From Rhodococcus triatomae BKS 15-14 (lineage in GTDB: Bacteria > Actinomycetota > Actinomycetes > Mycobacteriales > Mycobacteriaceae), in NCBI GenBank assembly GCA_000341795.1, contig AODO01000006.1, positions 248,001 through 312,000 on the forward strand: a stretch of DNA of 64,000 nt. The letters are read 5' to 3'. The notes under the pieces are model-generated. The model searched no databases. It saw nothing but the letters and a program-made list of their open reading frames with translations, and had not been told where the DNA came from. The position numbers were made by a program, and so were the translations under genes. Of the stretch, positions 25,897 to 35,616 are shown piece after piece. Numbering within the stretch: the stretch's first letter is position 1; each line of letters opens with the position of its first letter.

Positions 25897-27117
25897 TCAC
25901 CGTCTCGACAGCATCGTGAGCCGGGCAGCGAGTGCGAGTCCGACCGCGAGCAGCGCCGCGATGCAGCCGACCGCGCCCGGCCACCCGACCGCCCCGTAGG
26001 CGACGCCCACACCCGCGCCGACGACGCTCGATCCGAGGTAGTACGCGAACAGGTACAACGCCGACGCCTCGGCTCGGTGCCGCGTCGCCTGCAACCCCAC
26101 CCACCCGCTCGCGACCGAGTGTGCCGCGAAGAACCCGGCGGTGAACAGCACCATCCCGCCGAGCACCCACGGCAACGACTCCACGAGCGTGCAGGCAATT
26201 CCCGCGGCACTGCACGCCAACGCCGCGAGCAACACCCATCGCCTGCCGAGGCGGTCCGCCAGGACTCCCGCGGTGGACGAGGTCACCGTCCCGGCGAGAT
26301 AGATCAGGAAGACCAGCGCGACCAGCGAGGGTGCCAGTCGGAACGGCTCTCCGAGCAGCCGGAAGCCGAGGTAGTTGTAGGCGGAGACGAAGCCGCCCAT
26401 GAGGATGAAGGCGAGGGCGAACAGGATTCGCAGTCGCCCGTCGCGGAGGTGCTCGGCCAGGTTCGCCGCCACCACGCGCAGACCCACCGGTTGTGGGCGG
26501 AACCGTCGGGACGCGGGCATCAGCCGCATCATCACGACCGCGGACAGCAGTGCCGCGACCGCGGCGGCCTGCATCGCCCAGCGCCAGGTCGTCACGTCGA
26601 GCAGCGTGGTCGGGATCATCCGCCCGACCAGACCGCCGATGGTGGTGCCCGCGACGTACCGGCCCATCGCGGCGCCGAGGTCGCCGCCGTCCACCTCCTC
26701 CGCGAGGTAGGCCATCGCCACCGCGGGGATCCCGGCGAGCGTGGCTCCCTGCAGCGCCCGCCCGGCGATCAGGATCTCCAGGGTCGGACTCAGCGGCAAC
26801 AGCAATCCGATGGTGCAGGACGCGACCGCCGAGACGACCATCACGCGAGTGCGGCCGTACCGCTCGGAGAGGGCGCTGGCGGGCACGATGACCAGTGCCA
26901 GGACTCCCGTCGTGACCGACAGCGTCAGCGCCGCCGCGGCCGGTGCGACGTCGTAGTCGTCGGCGAGGGCGGGAAGCAGCGCCTGCACCGAGTACATCGA
27001 GACGAACGCCGCGAGGCCCGCCAGGAACAGGGCGAGGGTGATGCGGGTGTAGCCGGCGCTACCGCGGCGGTACGGCTCGGCTTCCGAGCGGACGTCGGTG
27101 TGGGTGGCGAGTGTCAT
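25897..27117 (-). CDS. Major facilitator superfamily efflux transporter, YnfM-like
   Basis: A 406-residue protein with twelve predicted helices. It has the MFS loop motif after helix 2 (ALSERYGRTRVMV) and its repeat in the second half (GVLADRLGRRWVLL). The first helix (LFLAGLAAFVSMYSVQALLP) is typical of the YnfM/arabinose-efflux-like drug/metabolite exporters. ATG 27117 has TGGAGG about 6 bases upstream. Transcribed away from a LysR gene whose product probably controls it. Substrate unknown. Confidence 0.83.
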   Translation of the reverse strand: MTLATHTDVRSEAEPYRRGSAGYTRITLALFLAGLAAFVSMYSVQALLPALADDYDVAPAAAALTLSVTTGVLALVIVPASALSERYGRTRVMVVSAVASCTIGLLLPLSPTLEILIAGRALQGATLAGIPAVAMAYLAEEVDGGDLGAAMGRYVAGTTIGGLVGRMIPTTLLDVTTWRWAMQAAAVAALLSAVVMMRLMPASRRFRPQPVGLRVVAANLAEHLRDGRLRILFALAFILMGGFVSAYNYLGFRLLGEPFRLAPSLVALVFLIYLAGTVTSSTAGVLADRLGRRWVLLAALACSAAGIACTLVESLPWVLGGMVLFTAGFFAAHSVASGWVGLQATRHRAEASALYLFAYYLGSSVVGAGVGVAYGAVGWPGAVGCIAALLAVGLALAARLTMLSRR

Positions 27118-27190
27118 GGAACCTCCACGACCAATCCTGATCCGCCACCACTCATCAGTAAAATGCGCGAAACTCGCCTTGCTCATGTAA

Positions 27191-28087
27191 ATGTTGCATA
27201 TGCTCAGCGCCGCGCTCCGCTGGTTCGTCGTCCTCGCAGAGGAAGGCCAGGTGACGGCGGCCGCGGACATTCTCGGGATCGCCCAGCCCACCCTGTCGCG
27301 CCGACTCGCCACCCTCGAACAGCAGATGGGCGTCCAGCTGTTCGACCGGCACGGTCGCCGGCTCACCCTCAACGGACACGGCGAGCTTCTCTTCCAGCAC
27401 GCCCGTCGCGGTCTCGACGAACTCGACGCGGCCGAGTCCCGCATCGCGGAGCTGACCAGTCCGACCGACGGAACCGTCCGGCTCGACTTCCTGCATTCAC
27501 TCGGCTCCTGGTTGGTGCCCGCCCTGATCCGCGAATTCCACAGCACCGCCCCGCGCATCCGGTTCGCCCTGCACCAGGACGCGTCCGGCCATCTCGCCGA
27601 CCGGATTCTCACCGGCCACAGCGACCTCGCGGCAGTGTCCCCGAGGCCGCGCGCACCCGGTCTCGGCTGGCTGCTGCTCGACCATCAGCAGCTCGCACTG
27701 GCGGTGCCGACCGGACATGCGCTCGCCGGTCGCCGCGACATCGATCTGCGGGACGCCGCGGGCGAGCCGTTCATCGCGATGCACCCGAACTACGGGATGC
27801 GGCGGCTGCTCGACGAGGCCGCGGAGCGCGCGGGCTTCGCGCCCCGAATCGTGTTCGAGTCGAGCGAACTCCCGACCGCGACGGGACTGGTGTCGGCGGG
27901 GCTCGGGGTCGCGCTGGTACCGACCAGGGAGGCCGACCCCGAGGCGACCGGAGTGGTCCTCGTCCCGATCCGGGGATCGGACGCCGTCCGGGAGGTGGGG
28001 ATGGTGTGGGCGCTCGGCAGGCCGCTCACCGCGCCCGCCCGGCGTTTCCGGGACTTCGTCGCGAACCGCACCGACGCTGCTCCGTGA
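27191..28087 (+). CDS. LysR-family transcriptional regulator
   Basis: A 298-residue LTTR with an N-terminal helix-turn-helix (about 15-60: GQVTAAADILGIAQPTLSRRLATLEQQMGV shortened by family drift) and a periplasmic-binding-like effector domain (about 90-290). It is divergent from the MFS exporter; 73 bases separate the starts and contain T-N11-A candidates, including ATG-N9-CAT at 27185-27199. ATG 27191 is used; ATG 27200 is equally possible. Likely activates the exporter when its substrate is present. Confidence 0.85.
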   Translation: MLHMLSAALRWFVVLAEEGQVTAAADILGIAQPTLSRRLATLEQQMGVQLFDRHGRRLTLNGHGELLFQHARRGLDELDAAESRIAELTSPTDGTVRLDFLHSLGSWLVPALIREFHSTAPRIRFALHQDASGHLADRILTGHSDLAAVSPRPRAPGLGWLLLDHQQLALAVPTGHALAGRRDIDLRDAAGEPFIAMHPNYGMRRLLDEAAERAGFAPRIVFESSELPTATGLVSAGLGVALVPTREADPEATGVVLVPIRGSDAVREVGMVWALGRPLTAPARRFRDFVANRTDAAP

Positions 28088-28302
28088 CCGACACACGCGG
28101 GGTGTCGGCGAGATCCGTTCCACGCCCGCCAACTCCGAGGGCCGACATGTAACGGAACGAACTCCCCTTCCGATTCTGTCCGGGTACCGGCCATCGGTGA
28201 CCTCGAAGTTTCCTGGACGAATTCCGAGGTGGCCGCGCCGCGAGCCGAATAAGTTCTCAGACGATTCCCAGTTCGAGACCTGCTCGAAACCTGTCCGAGC
28301 AA

Positions 28303-28318
28303 CCTACGGTCCCGTAGG
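28303..28318. promoter_or_regulatory. Perfect dyad upstream of the desaturase gene
   Basis: CCTACGG TC CCGTAGG is a 16-base palindrome 40 bases before the desA start. Its size and symmetry suit a TetR-type repressor, such as those that sense acyl-CoA and control desaturase genes in this order. No regulator gene is adjacent. Confidence 0.5.
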
Positions 28319-28358
28319 CTGTTACGAGCCGATACCCGCGACACCTGGAGGCACAGCA

Positions 28359-29318
28359 ATGGCGAGAGAGCTCACCCAACTCGAGTTGCTCAAGGAACTG
28401 GAGCCGGTGGCCGAAGCCAACCTCAACCGCCACCTGTCCATGGCCAAGGATTGGCACCCGCACGACTACGTCCCGTGGGACGAGGGCCGCAACTTCGCCG
28501 CGATGGGAGGCGAGGACTGGGCGGAGGAGCAGTCCCGACTCGATCCCGTCGCCAAGGCGGCGATGATCACCAATCTGCTCACCGAGGACAACCTCCCCTC
28601 GTACCACCGGGAGATCGCCGAGAACTTCTCCCGCGACGGCGCCTGGGGTACCTGGGTCGGCCGCTGGACGGCCGAGGAGAACCGGCACGGCATCGTGATG
28701 CGCGACTACCTGACCGTCACCCGCGGGGTCGACCCGGTCGCGCTCGAAGAGGCCCGCATGGTCCACATGACCAACGGGTACGCCTCGCCCGGAGACACCG
28801 AAGGGCTGCTGCACTCGGTCGCGTACGTCACCTTCCAGGAGCTGGCGACGCGTGTCTCGCACCGCAACACCGGTAAGGCGTGCAACGACGACATCGCCGA
28901 CCGGATGCTCACGCGCATCGCGGCCGACGAGAACCTGCACATGATCTTCTACCGCAACATCTGCGAGGCGGCACTCGACGTGTCGCCCGACCAGACGATC
29001 GCGGCGGTCACCGACGTCCTCACGCATTTCCAGATGCCCGGTGCCGGCATGCCGAACTTCCGCCGCAACGGCGTCCTGATGGCCAAGCACGGCATCTACG
29101 ACCTACGTCAGCATCTCGAAGAGGTCGTCATGCCGGTGCTGCGCAAGTGGAAGATCTTCGACCGCACCGACTTCACCGCAGCCGGCGAGGCGTCGCGGGA
29201 GGCCCTGTCGACCTTCCTCGACGACCTCGGCGTGCAGGCCACCAGGTTCGAGGAACAGCGCGACCGCGCACTCGCCCGCGAGGCGGCCAAGCGGGAGCGC
29301 GAAGAGCGCGCGTCCTGA
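28359..29318 (+). CDS. desA: Acyl-ACP desaturase, DesA family
   Basis: A 319-residue soluble di-iron desaturase of the ferritin-like fold. The two iron-binding motifs are present: WTAEENRHG (near 110-118) and ADENLHMIFYRN (near 188-199), with a further Glu at about 73 (NLLTEDNLPSY). These enzymes put a double bond into acyl chains on ACP; in mycolate producers DesA1/2 serve mycolic acid precursors. Sequence and synteny point to the DesA1 line. ATG 28359 has GGAGG 9 bases upstream. A perfect dyad lies in the promoter region. Confidence 0.9.
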   Translation: MARELTQLELLKELEPVAEANLNRHLSMAKDWHPHDYVPWDEGRNFAAMGGEDWAEEQSRLDPVAKAAMITNLLTEDNLPSYHREIAENFSRDGAWGTWVGRWTAEENRHGIVMRDYLTVTRGVDPVALEEARMVHMTNGYASPGDTEGLLHSVAYVTFQELATRVSHRNTGKACNDDIADRMLTRIAADENLHMIFYRNICEAALDVSPDQTIAAVTDVLTHFQMPGAGMPNFRRNGVLMAKHGIYDLRQHLEEVVMPVLRKWKIFDRTDFTAAGEASREALSTFLDDLGVQATRFEEQRDRALAREAAKREREERAS

Positions 29319-29416
29319 CCCGAGCACTGTCCGCCGACGCGGCGTGACCGTGCTCGCACCGACCGGCAGGCCAGCGGTCCGCGTGAGGACGGCCACACAG
29401 CGAAAACGGCTATCCT

Positions 29417-29447
29417 GTGCCCGGCGCCGAACTTCGGCGTCGGGCAC
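29417..29447 (+). terminator. Hairpin between desA and dusB
   Basis: GTGCCCGGCGCCGAA (29417-29431) and TTCGGCGTCGGGCAC (29433-29447) pair with one G-T, giving at least 12 pairs once the tip opens, followed by GTTTCATT. It lies 98 bases past the desA stop and 21 bases before dusB. Confidence 0.65.
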
Positions 29448-29468
29448 GTTTCATTCGAAGGTTCATCG

Positions 29469-30623
29469 ATGTCGACCACTGATCACAGCCTGCGTATCGG
29501 CTCGCTCGAGCTGCGCAGCCCCGTCGTCCTCGCCCCGATGGCGGGCATCACGAACGTGGCGTTCCGCACGCTGTGCCGTGAGCTCGAACTGGAGCGCTCG
29601 GGCAGCACCTCGGGCCTGTACGTCTGCGAGATGGTCACGGCGCGCGCGCTCGTCGAGCGTCAGCCCGCGACGCTGCACATGACGACCTTCGGTCCCACCG
29701 AGACGCCCCGGTCGCTGCAGCTGTACACGGTCGATCCCGACACGACGTACGCGGCCGCCAAGATGATCGTCGACGAGAACATGGCCGATCACATCGACAT
29801 GAACTTCGGCTGCCCCGTCCCCAAGGTCACCCGCAAGGGCGGCGGCTCGGCGCTCCCGTACAAGCGCACCCTGTTCGGCCGAATCGTGGCGGCCGCGGTC
29901 AAGGCGACCGAGGGCACCGACATCCCCGTGACGGTGAAGATGCGTATCGGCATCGACGACGAGCACCACACCCACCTCGACGCCGGGCGGATCGCCGCCG
30001 CCGAGGGAGCCGCCGCCGTCGCGCTGCACGCCCGGACCGCCGCCCAGCGTTACTCGGGGACCGCCGACTGGAGCGAGATCGCCCGACTCAAGGAACACGT
30101 CACCGACGTCCCGGTGCTCGGCAACGGTGACATCTTCGCCGCCGAGGACGCCGTCCGGATGATGGCGGAGACGGGCTGCGACGGCGTCGTCGTCGGTCGC
30201 GGATGTCTCGGACGGCCGTGGCTGTTCGCCGAGTTGAGCGCGGCGCTGAACGGCACGGCGATGCCCACCCCTCCGACGCTCGGTGAGGTCGCCGCGATCA
30301 TCCGCAGGCACGCCGAACTGCTCGCCGCCCACCACGGCGAGGGGAAGGGCATGCGCGAACTGCGCAAGCACGTCGCCTGGTACCTGCGCGGATTCCCGGC
30401 CGGCTCGGACATGCGCGTGGCGATGGCGTTGGTGTCGACGCTCGACGAACTCGACGGGCTCCTCGCCCAGCTGCCCGCCGACGTGCCGTTCCCGAAGGAC
30501 GCTGAGGGCCCGCGCGGCAGGCAGGGCTCGCCCGGCACCGTCGCGCTCCCCGACGGCTGGCTCGACGACCCCGACGACTGCGTCGTCCCCGTGGGCGCCG
30601 ATCTGATGCATTCGGGCGGCTGA
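29469..30623 (+). CDS. dusB: tRNA-dihydrouridine synthase DusB-like
   Basis: A 384-residue FMN TIM-barrel enzyme that reduces uridines in the tRNA D loop. LAPMAGITNVAFR (21-33) begins the barrel, NFGCPVPKV holds the catalytic Cys115, KGGGSAL binds FMN phosphate, and the C-terminal helical domain (from about 290) recognises tRNA. Length is slightly above the family average because of a Gly/Pro-rich tail. ATG 29469 follows AAGG. The next gene on the same strand is LytR-CpsA-Psr. Confidence 0.92.
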   Translation: MSTTDHSLRIGSLELRSPVVLAPMAGITNVAFRTLCRELELERSGSTSGLYVCEMVTARALVERQPATLHMTTFGPTETPRSLQLYTVDPDTTYAAAKMIVDENMADHIDMNFGCPVPKVTRKGGGSALPYKRTLFGRIVAAAVKATEGTDIPVTVKMRIGIDDEHHTHLDAGRIAAAEGAAAVALHARTAAQRYSGTADWSEIARLKEHVTDVPVLGNGDIFAAEDAVRMMAETGCDGVVVGRGCLGRPWLFAELSAALNGTAMPTPPTLGEVAAIIRRHAELLAAHHGEGKGMRELRKHVAWYLRGFPAGSDMRVAMALVSTLDELDGLLAQLPADVPFPKDAEGPRGRQGSPGTVALPDGWLDDPDDCVVPVGADLMHSGG

Positions 30624-30797
30624 CCTGCGGTTGCTCGGCTCGAATGGCCGCCGCAGATTCGATCAGTATCATGTGTGCACCGCCGCCGGGCGGGACCGAG
30701 TAGCCGTGTCCGCTCCGCCCGTGACAGCCTCACCCGAGGAACACGCGGACCGGAGCAGGACACGGACGCCGGCACACGAGAGAGCAAGGGACAGCAG

Positions 30798-32699
30798 TTG
30801 GGCGACGATCACGAGCCGGGTTCAGCACCCGACGGTCGCGCCCCCTGGGAAAGACCCCTCTCACACGTGAGCCGCCCCGGCTACCGGCCGCGCCCCGAAC
30901 CGTCGGGGCCGCCCGCGGACCCGACCCCGCCGGAGCCCGAGCAGTCACCGCGCGGTGGTCGCGGGGAACCGAGCGACCGGCTCTCCGTCGCGGAACTGAT
31001 GCAGCGCGTCGGCCGCGAGGACGACCCGGAAGCCACCGATCTCACGCCACCCGTCCAGGACCCGCCACGGTCCGCGACGAGCTGGATGTACCGCGCGAAA
31101 CCCGCCGCGGTCACTCCGGACGGTCCCACTCAGGTGGGGACCGCGCCGAGCACCCGGCTGGTCGAGAGCAAGGCACGCAAGCGCAGACGGCTCCGACTGA
31201 TGGGCCGGACCGCGACCGCGTTCGTCGCCGTGATGGTCCTGGCGATGACGGGTGTCGTCTGGGGATACCTGCGTGCCACCGACAGCGGCTTCAGTCAGGT
31301 CGCCGCGCTCGACCTGGACAGCACGGACGTCGTCGACCCGGGCGGACAGTACGGCGACGAGACGTACCTGATCGTCGGCACCGACACCCGGGCGGGCGCG
31401 AACGCCGCGGTCGGCGCCGGCACGGAGGCCGACGCCGAGGGCGCCCGCTCGGACACCGTCATCCTGGTGAACATCCCCGCCGACCGTTCCCGCGTGGTCG
31501 CGGTGTCCTTTCCCCGCGACCTCGACGTCGACCTACCCAGCTGCCAGGCCTGGGACAACACCGCCGCCCAGTACACCGACGAGATCAATCCCGGCGGTTA
31601 CAGCGACAAACTGAACTCGGCGTACGCGCTCGGCGGGCCGAAGTGCCTGGTGAAGGTCATCCAGAAGATGTCCGGCCTGAAGATCGGGCACTTCATCGGC
31701 ATGGACTTCTCCGGTTTCGAGTCCATGGTCAACGAGATCGGCGGCGTCGAGGTGTGCACCACCACGCCCCTGGTCGACGGCGAGCTCGGCACGGTCATCG
31801 CCACGCCGGGCAGGCAGACCATCGACGGTGTCACCGCACTGAACTACGTGCGGGCGCGAAAGGTGGACGCCGAGGGCAACGGCGACTACGGCCGGATCAA
31901 GCGTCAGCAGGTGTTCCTGTCGTCCCTGCTGCGTGGTGCCCTGTCCAACAAGGTGCTGTTCGATCCGGGCAAGCTCAACGGGTTCATCTCCGCCTTCACG
32001 AAGGAGACGTTCGTGCAGAACGTCGACACCAAGTCGCTGGTGACGTTGGGCCGGTCGCTGCAGAAGGTGGACGCGGGCGCGGTGACGTTCCTGACGGTCC
32101 CGACGGCGGGCACGAACGAGTACGGCAACGAGATCCCGCGTCTCGACGACATCGATGCAATCTTCGGGGCGATCATCGACGACGAACCGCTGCCCGGCGA
32201 GGTGCGGACCCCGGATCCGGTGGCCACCGAGGCGGCACAGGCCGCGCCCACGGCAACGCGGCCGCCGGCCGCCGCCGTGCAGGCCGTCGATCCGTCGATG
32301 GTGACGGTCCAGGTGTCCAACGCATCCGGGGTGACCGGCGTGGCGGCGCAGGCAGCGGAATCCCTCGGCGCGTCCGGCTTCTCCATCTACGGCGTCGGCA
32401 ACTACAGCGGGACCAGCGCCGCGACCCTCGTACGGTTCGGCCCCGGACAGGAGGCCGAGGCCGCCACCGTCGCCGCGGCCATCCCCGGGGCGCAGCTGCT
32501 GGAGAGCGACGACCTCGACGGCATCGTCGACGTGGTGCTCGGCACCGACTTCGAGGGCCTCGTCGCCGCGCCCCCGTCCGTGGGAACGGAACTGAACCCG
32601 ACCATCGCGCCGCGCTCGACCGTGATCTCGGGAAAGACGATCGAGGAGCTGCCCGCCGACCTCGCCTACACCAACGCGGGCGACACCAGCTGCGGCTGA
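30798..32699 (+). CDS. LytR-CpsA-Psr (LCP) cell-wall glycopolymer ligase with LytR_C domain
   Basis: A roughly 633-residue membrane-anchored protein. A disordered, Pro-rich cytoplasmic part (1-130) precedes one membrane helix (about 146-166), the extracellular LCP domain (about 195-350; VGTDTRAGAN, SDTVILVNIPADRSRV, SFPRDLDVDLP and RARKVDAEGNGDYGRIKRQQ) and a C-terminal LytR_C domain (about 500-590). LCP enzymes join arabinogalactan to peptidoglycan. TTG 30798 is selected because AAGGG lies 7-8 bases upstream; GTG 30867 is possible. Confidence 0.85.
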   Translation: MGDDHEPGSAPDGRAPWERPLSHVSRPGYRPRPEPSGPPADPTPPEPEQSPRGGRGEPSDRLSVAELMQRVGREDDPEATDLTPPVQDPPRSATSWMYRAKPAAVTPDGPTQVGTAPSTRLVESKARKRRRLRLMGRTATAFVAVMVLAMTGVVWGYLRATDSGFSQVAALDLDSTDVVDPGGQYGDETYLIVGTDTRAGANAAVGAGTEADAEGARSDTVILVNIPADRSRVVAVSFPRDLDVDLPSCQAWDNTAAQYTDEINPGGYSDKLNSAYALGGPKCLVKVIQKMSGLKIGHFIGMDFSGFESMVNEIGGVEVCTTTPLVDGELGTVIATPGRQTIDGVTALNYVRARKVDAEGNGDYGRIKRQQVFLSSLLRGALSNKVLFDPGKLNGFISAFTKETFVQNVDTKSLVTLGRSLQKVDAGAVTFLTVPTAGTNEYGNEIPRLDDIDAIFGAIIDDEPLPGEVRTPDPVATEAAQAAPTATRPPAAAVQAVDPSMVTVQVSNASGVTGVAAQAAESLGASGFSIYGVGNYSGTSAATLVRFGPGQEAEAATVAAAIPGAQLLESDDLDGIVDVVLGTDFEGLVAAPPSVGTELNPTIAPRSTVISGKTIEELPADLAYTNAGDTSCG

Positions 32700-32811
32700 C
32701 CCACTCGGTGGCGAAATTCCTGGTCGGAGCCGTCATCGTGCACCCGCGATTCATGCCGTGTTCACCCGGTGTCGGTGACTTGCCGCACCGCGAGAATTAG
32801 ACTGTTCCTTC

Positions 32812-33483
32812 ATGCGCGTGGCTTACAACGAACAGATGACCGAACTCGCCGACATGCTCGGCGTGATGGCTGGGCTCGCGGGAACGGCGATGGAGAAGGC
32901 GACCCAGTCGCTGCTCCAAGCCGATCTGACCCTCGCCGAGGAGGTGATCGGCGAGCACGACCAGATCACCGACCTCAGCGTCGCATGCGAGGAGCGCGCC
33001 TTCGCCCTCCTGGCACTGCAGGCGCCGGTCGCCGGCGATCTCCGCTCGATCGTCAGCGGTATCCAGATCGTCGCCGACATCGACCGGATGGGCGCCCTCG
33101 CCCTGCACGTCGCGAAGGCCGCGCGTCGTCGACATCCGAACCATGTGCTGCCCGAAGAGGTCAACGGCTACTTCGCGGAGATGGGACGTCTCGCCGTCGC
33201 CCTCGGCGCCGCGGCGAAGGAAGTCCTCGAAACCCGCGACCCCGAGCGCGCCGCGAAACTCCGCGAGGAGGACGAGGCGATGGACGACCTGCACCGGCAC
33301 CTGTTCACCGTGCTCATGGACCGCGAGTGGAAGCACGGCGTCGCGGCCGCCGTCGACGTCACCCTCCTCGGCCGCTACTACGAGCGGTTCGCCGATCACG
33401 CCGTCGAGGTCGGTCGCCGCGTCATCTTCCTCGTCACCGGCAAGATGCCGTCGGAGCCCGAGGACACCGGCGAGATCAACTGA
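32812..33483 (+). CDS. phoU: Phosphate transport regulator PhoU/PhoY
   Basis: A 223-residue all-helical protein made of two three-helix PhoU repeats, each with an acidic metal-binding patch ([15 protein letters not shown] and [14 protein letters not shown]). It links the Pst transporter to the phosphate two-component system and represses the regulon under phosphate plenty. A -10-like TAGACT (32798-32803) is 8 bases before the ATG, so the leader is at most a few bases. pstSCAB lies 3.2 kb away on the other strand. Confidence 0.9.
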   Translation: MRVAYNEQMTELADMLGVMAGLAGTAMEKATQSLLQADLTLAEEVIGEHDQITDLSVACEERAFALLALQAPVAGDLRSIVSGIQIVADIDRMGALALHVAKAARRRHPNHVLPEEVNGYFAEMGRLAVALGAAAKEVLETRDPERAAKLREEDEAMDDLHRHLFTVLMDREWKHGVAAAVDVTLLGRYYERFADHAVEVGRRVIFLVTGKMPSEPEDTGEIN

Positions 33484-33593
33484 CCCCACCGACCACCAGC
33501 GGGCGGTGTCGGACCGCGCTGCGAGCGGATCCGGCACCGCCCGCGTCCGTCTCCCGCACGTGCACCCGGCTCGACGGCGTCGACGATGATCTG

Positions 33594-34568
33594 GTGGTGA
33601 GATATCTCGACGTCCACCGGCGGTCTGCGGGCGTGTTCGCCGCGGCGTGCGCCGTTGTCGGTGCCGGAGCGCTACTGGCCACCCAGGTGCGGGTGGAGAA
33701 TCGCTTCGTCGTCCTGCTCGCGGGCTGGGCGCCGGTCTGGATCGTGATCGCCCTCGTCGGTGCGGTCGTCGCTGCGGCCGCAGGACGGTGGACCGCCCAG
33801 GCCGCGTGCCTCGTCGTGTGCGTGCTTGGTATGTGGCTGCTCGCGCCGCTGTACGCCGCAGGTCCCCGGAACGAGTCGGCCGACGGCCCGGCGCTGCGGG
33901 TGATGCAGGCGAACATCCGAATCGGCCGGGCCGACGCGGCGCAACTGACCGCCACGGTCCGCGACAACGGTGTCGATGTGCTCACCGTCCAGGAGGTGAC
34001 GGACGAGGCGATCGACGGGCTGCGTGCTGCCGGCCTCGACGACCTGCTCCCCCACCGTTTCGCCGTCCCACTCGGCCCGGGCGGTCTCGGTGCCGCGATC
34101 TACAGCCGCCACCCACTGTCCGGGACCCGGATCCTCGACGGGTACCTGTCGGCCAATCTCGCCGCCGAGATCGACGTCGGGCTGGCGGAGCCGGTGGCGT
34201 TGCTCGCGGTCCACCCTGCACCGGCCTACCTGTTCCCCGCACCGATGTGGGCCGCCGAGCTGCGCGGTGTCGGTACCGAGATGTCGGCACTGTCCGACCG
34301 CGACAACGTCGTCGTCGCCGGGGATTTCAACGCGAGCTGGACGCAGCGCCAGTACCGCGACCTCCTCACCGGCGGGTACGAGGACGCGGCAGACCAGGTC
34401 GGCGCCGGACTCGTGCGTACGATGCCCGCGCACCGCTGGTACCCGGCCGTCACGGGCATCGATCGGATCGTCACGAAGGGCGCCGCGGTGACCGGCCTGC
34501 GTCGCATCACCCTCGCAGGCTCCGACCACCACGGCCTCGTCGCCGAGCTCCGGCTGGCCCCCGGCTGA
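33594..34568 (+). CDS. Membrane-anchored endonuclease/exonuclease/phosphatase family protein
   Basis: A 324-residue protein with three N-terminal membrane helices (about 10-30, 38-60 and 66-84) followed by an extracytoplasmic EEP (DNase I-like) domain: LRVMQANIR near 101-109, TVQEVTDE (catalytic Glu), AVHPAP, VAGDFNASW (metal and catalytic Asp/Asn) and the final SDHHGLVAEL. The start is GTG 33594 or 33597; no strong ribosome site. Substrate (nucleic acid, phospholipid or nucleotide) cannot be told. It converges on an F420-type oxidoreductase gene. Confidence 0.8.
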   Translation: MVRYLDVHRRSAGVFAAACAVVGAGALLATQVRVENRFVVLLAGWAPVWIVIALVGAVVAAAAGRWTAQAACLVVCVLGMWLLAPLYAAGPRNESADGPALRVMQANIRIGRADAAQLTATVRDNGVDVLTVQEVTDEAIDGLRAAGLDDLLPHRFAVPLGPGGLGAAIYSRHPLSGTRILDGYLSANLAAEIDVGLAEPVALLAVHPAPAYLFPAPMWAAELRGVGTEMSALSDRDNVVVAGDFNASWTQRQYRDLLTGGYEDAADQVGAGLVRTMPAHRWYPAVTGIDRIVTKGAAVTGLRRITLAGSDHHGLVAELRLAPG

Positions 34569-34576
34569 CGGCGGCC

Positions 34577-34622
34577 GTGCAGTTGTCGGTGCGCCCCTCG
34601 CGACACGCACCGAGAACTGCAC
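34577..34622. terminator. Bidirectional hairpin between convergent genes
   Basis: Arms 34577-34593 and 34606-34622 pair over 17 bases with one mismatch (GTGCAGTT and AACTGCAC at the base) around a 12-base loop, between the phosphatase-fold and oxidoreductase stops. Confidence 0.7.
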
Positions 34623-34631
34623 CGGCTCGCG

Positions 34632-35591
34632 TTAGCGGGGCGCGAGCGCGCGGACCATCTCCGCCGGATCACCGGGCGCGGTGAGCGCGATGACGGGCGT
34701 GGTGACTCCGGCCTCGGCGTACCGCTCGATGTGCTCGCGGCACTGCTCCGCGGACCCGTGCACGATCAGCTCGTCCACCACCTTGTCCGGGATGGCGTCG
34801 AGCGCCCCCTTCCGGTCCCCCTCCTCCCACGCCTTCCACATCCCGGCGAACTCGTCCGTGCGCCCGAGCCATTCGTGGAAGGCGCGATAGACGGGCACGG
34901 TCATGTACGCCGCGATCATGCGCCGGCCGATGGCCCGGGAGGTGTCCGCGTCGAGACCGGGGAGAACGAAGATCCGCGCGACGATCTCCTTGCCCTCACC
35001 GCCGGCGTGCACGTGCGGAACCACCGTCCGCACGTCGTCCGCCGACAGCCAGTTGACGATCGCGCCGTCACCCTCGCGGCCCGCGAGGCGAAGCATCGAC
35101 GGACGCAGCGCGGCCAACAGCACCGGCGGCGGCGGATCCGCGACCGTCGCGGGCGCGAACCCGTCGACGGCGAAGGTGTCGTACTCGTGGGTGACCTTCT
35201 CGCCGCGCAGCGCCGCGTTCAGGAACCGCAGGGTGTCGCGGGCCCGCTTGTACGGCTCGTCGAACGCCACCCCGTTCCACTTCTCGACGATGACGTTCGA
35301 CGAGGTTCCGATGCCCAGCACGAACCGTCCCGGCGCAGCCTCCGCCATCGTCGCCGCCGACATCGCCAGGGTCGCCGGACCCCGGGTGTAGACGGGGACG
35401 ATCGCGGTGCCGAGCCGCAGCTGCGGAGCCCACACGCTTGCCAGCGCCAGCGGTGTGAACGCGTCGGTCCCGTTCACCTCCGAGGACCACACGTCGGTGT
35501 AGCCGAGGTCGGGCAGCTCGGCGATCAGGTCACGCTGCTGGGGCAGGGGACCGGTCAGGGGCACCGTGAGGCCCCAGCGCTTCTCAGTCAT
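34632..35591 (-). CDS. LLM-class F420-dependent oxidoreductase
   Basis: A 319-residue luciferase-like TIM barrel. WGLTVPLTGPLPQQ starts the barrel, and the central block (APGRFVLGIGTSSNVIVEKWNG, read in parts) matches the F420-binding subfamily common in mycobacteria and rhodococci. Start ATG 35591. An SDR gene lies 25 bases upstream on the same strand, so the pair may act on one substrate. Cofactor F420 rather than FMN is inferred from subfamily resemblance. Confidence 0.82.
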   Translation of the reverse strand: MTEKRWGLTVPLTGPLPQQRDLIAELPDLGYTDVWSSEVNGTDAFTPLALASVWAPQLRLGTAIVPVYTRGPATLAMSAATMAEAAPGRFVLGIGTSSNVIVEKWNGVAFDEPYKRARDTLRFLNAALRGEKVTHEYDTFAVDGFAPATVADPPPPVLLAALRPSMLRLAGREGDGAIVNWLSADDVRTVVPHVHAGGEGKEIVARIFVLPGLDADTSRAIGRRMIAAYMTVPVYRAFHEWLGRTDEFAGMWKAWEEGDRKGALDAIPDKVVDELIVHGSAEQCREHIERYAEAGVTTPVIALTAPGDPAEMVRALAPR

Positions 35592-35616
35592 ACCGACACC
35601 CTAGAAGGCGGGACGT

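Noticed and set aside
26077-28152. 691-codon plus-strand frame across the MFS and LysR genes
   Set aside because: Opposite the MFS gene and out of frame with LysR, both of which have full family motifs.
32759-32780. GTTCACC upstream of phoU as a second PHO box
   Set aside because: Only one 7-base unit is present; the next at 11 bases does not match.
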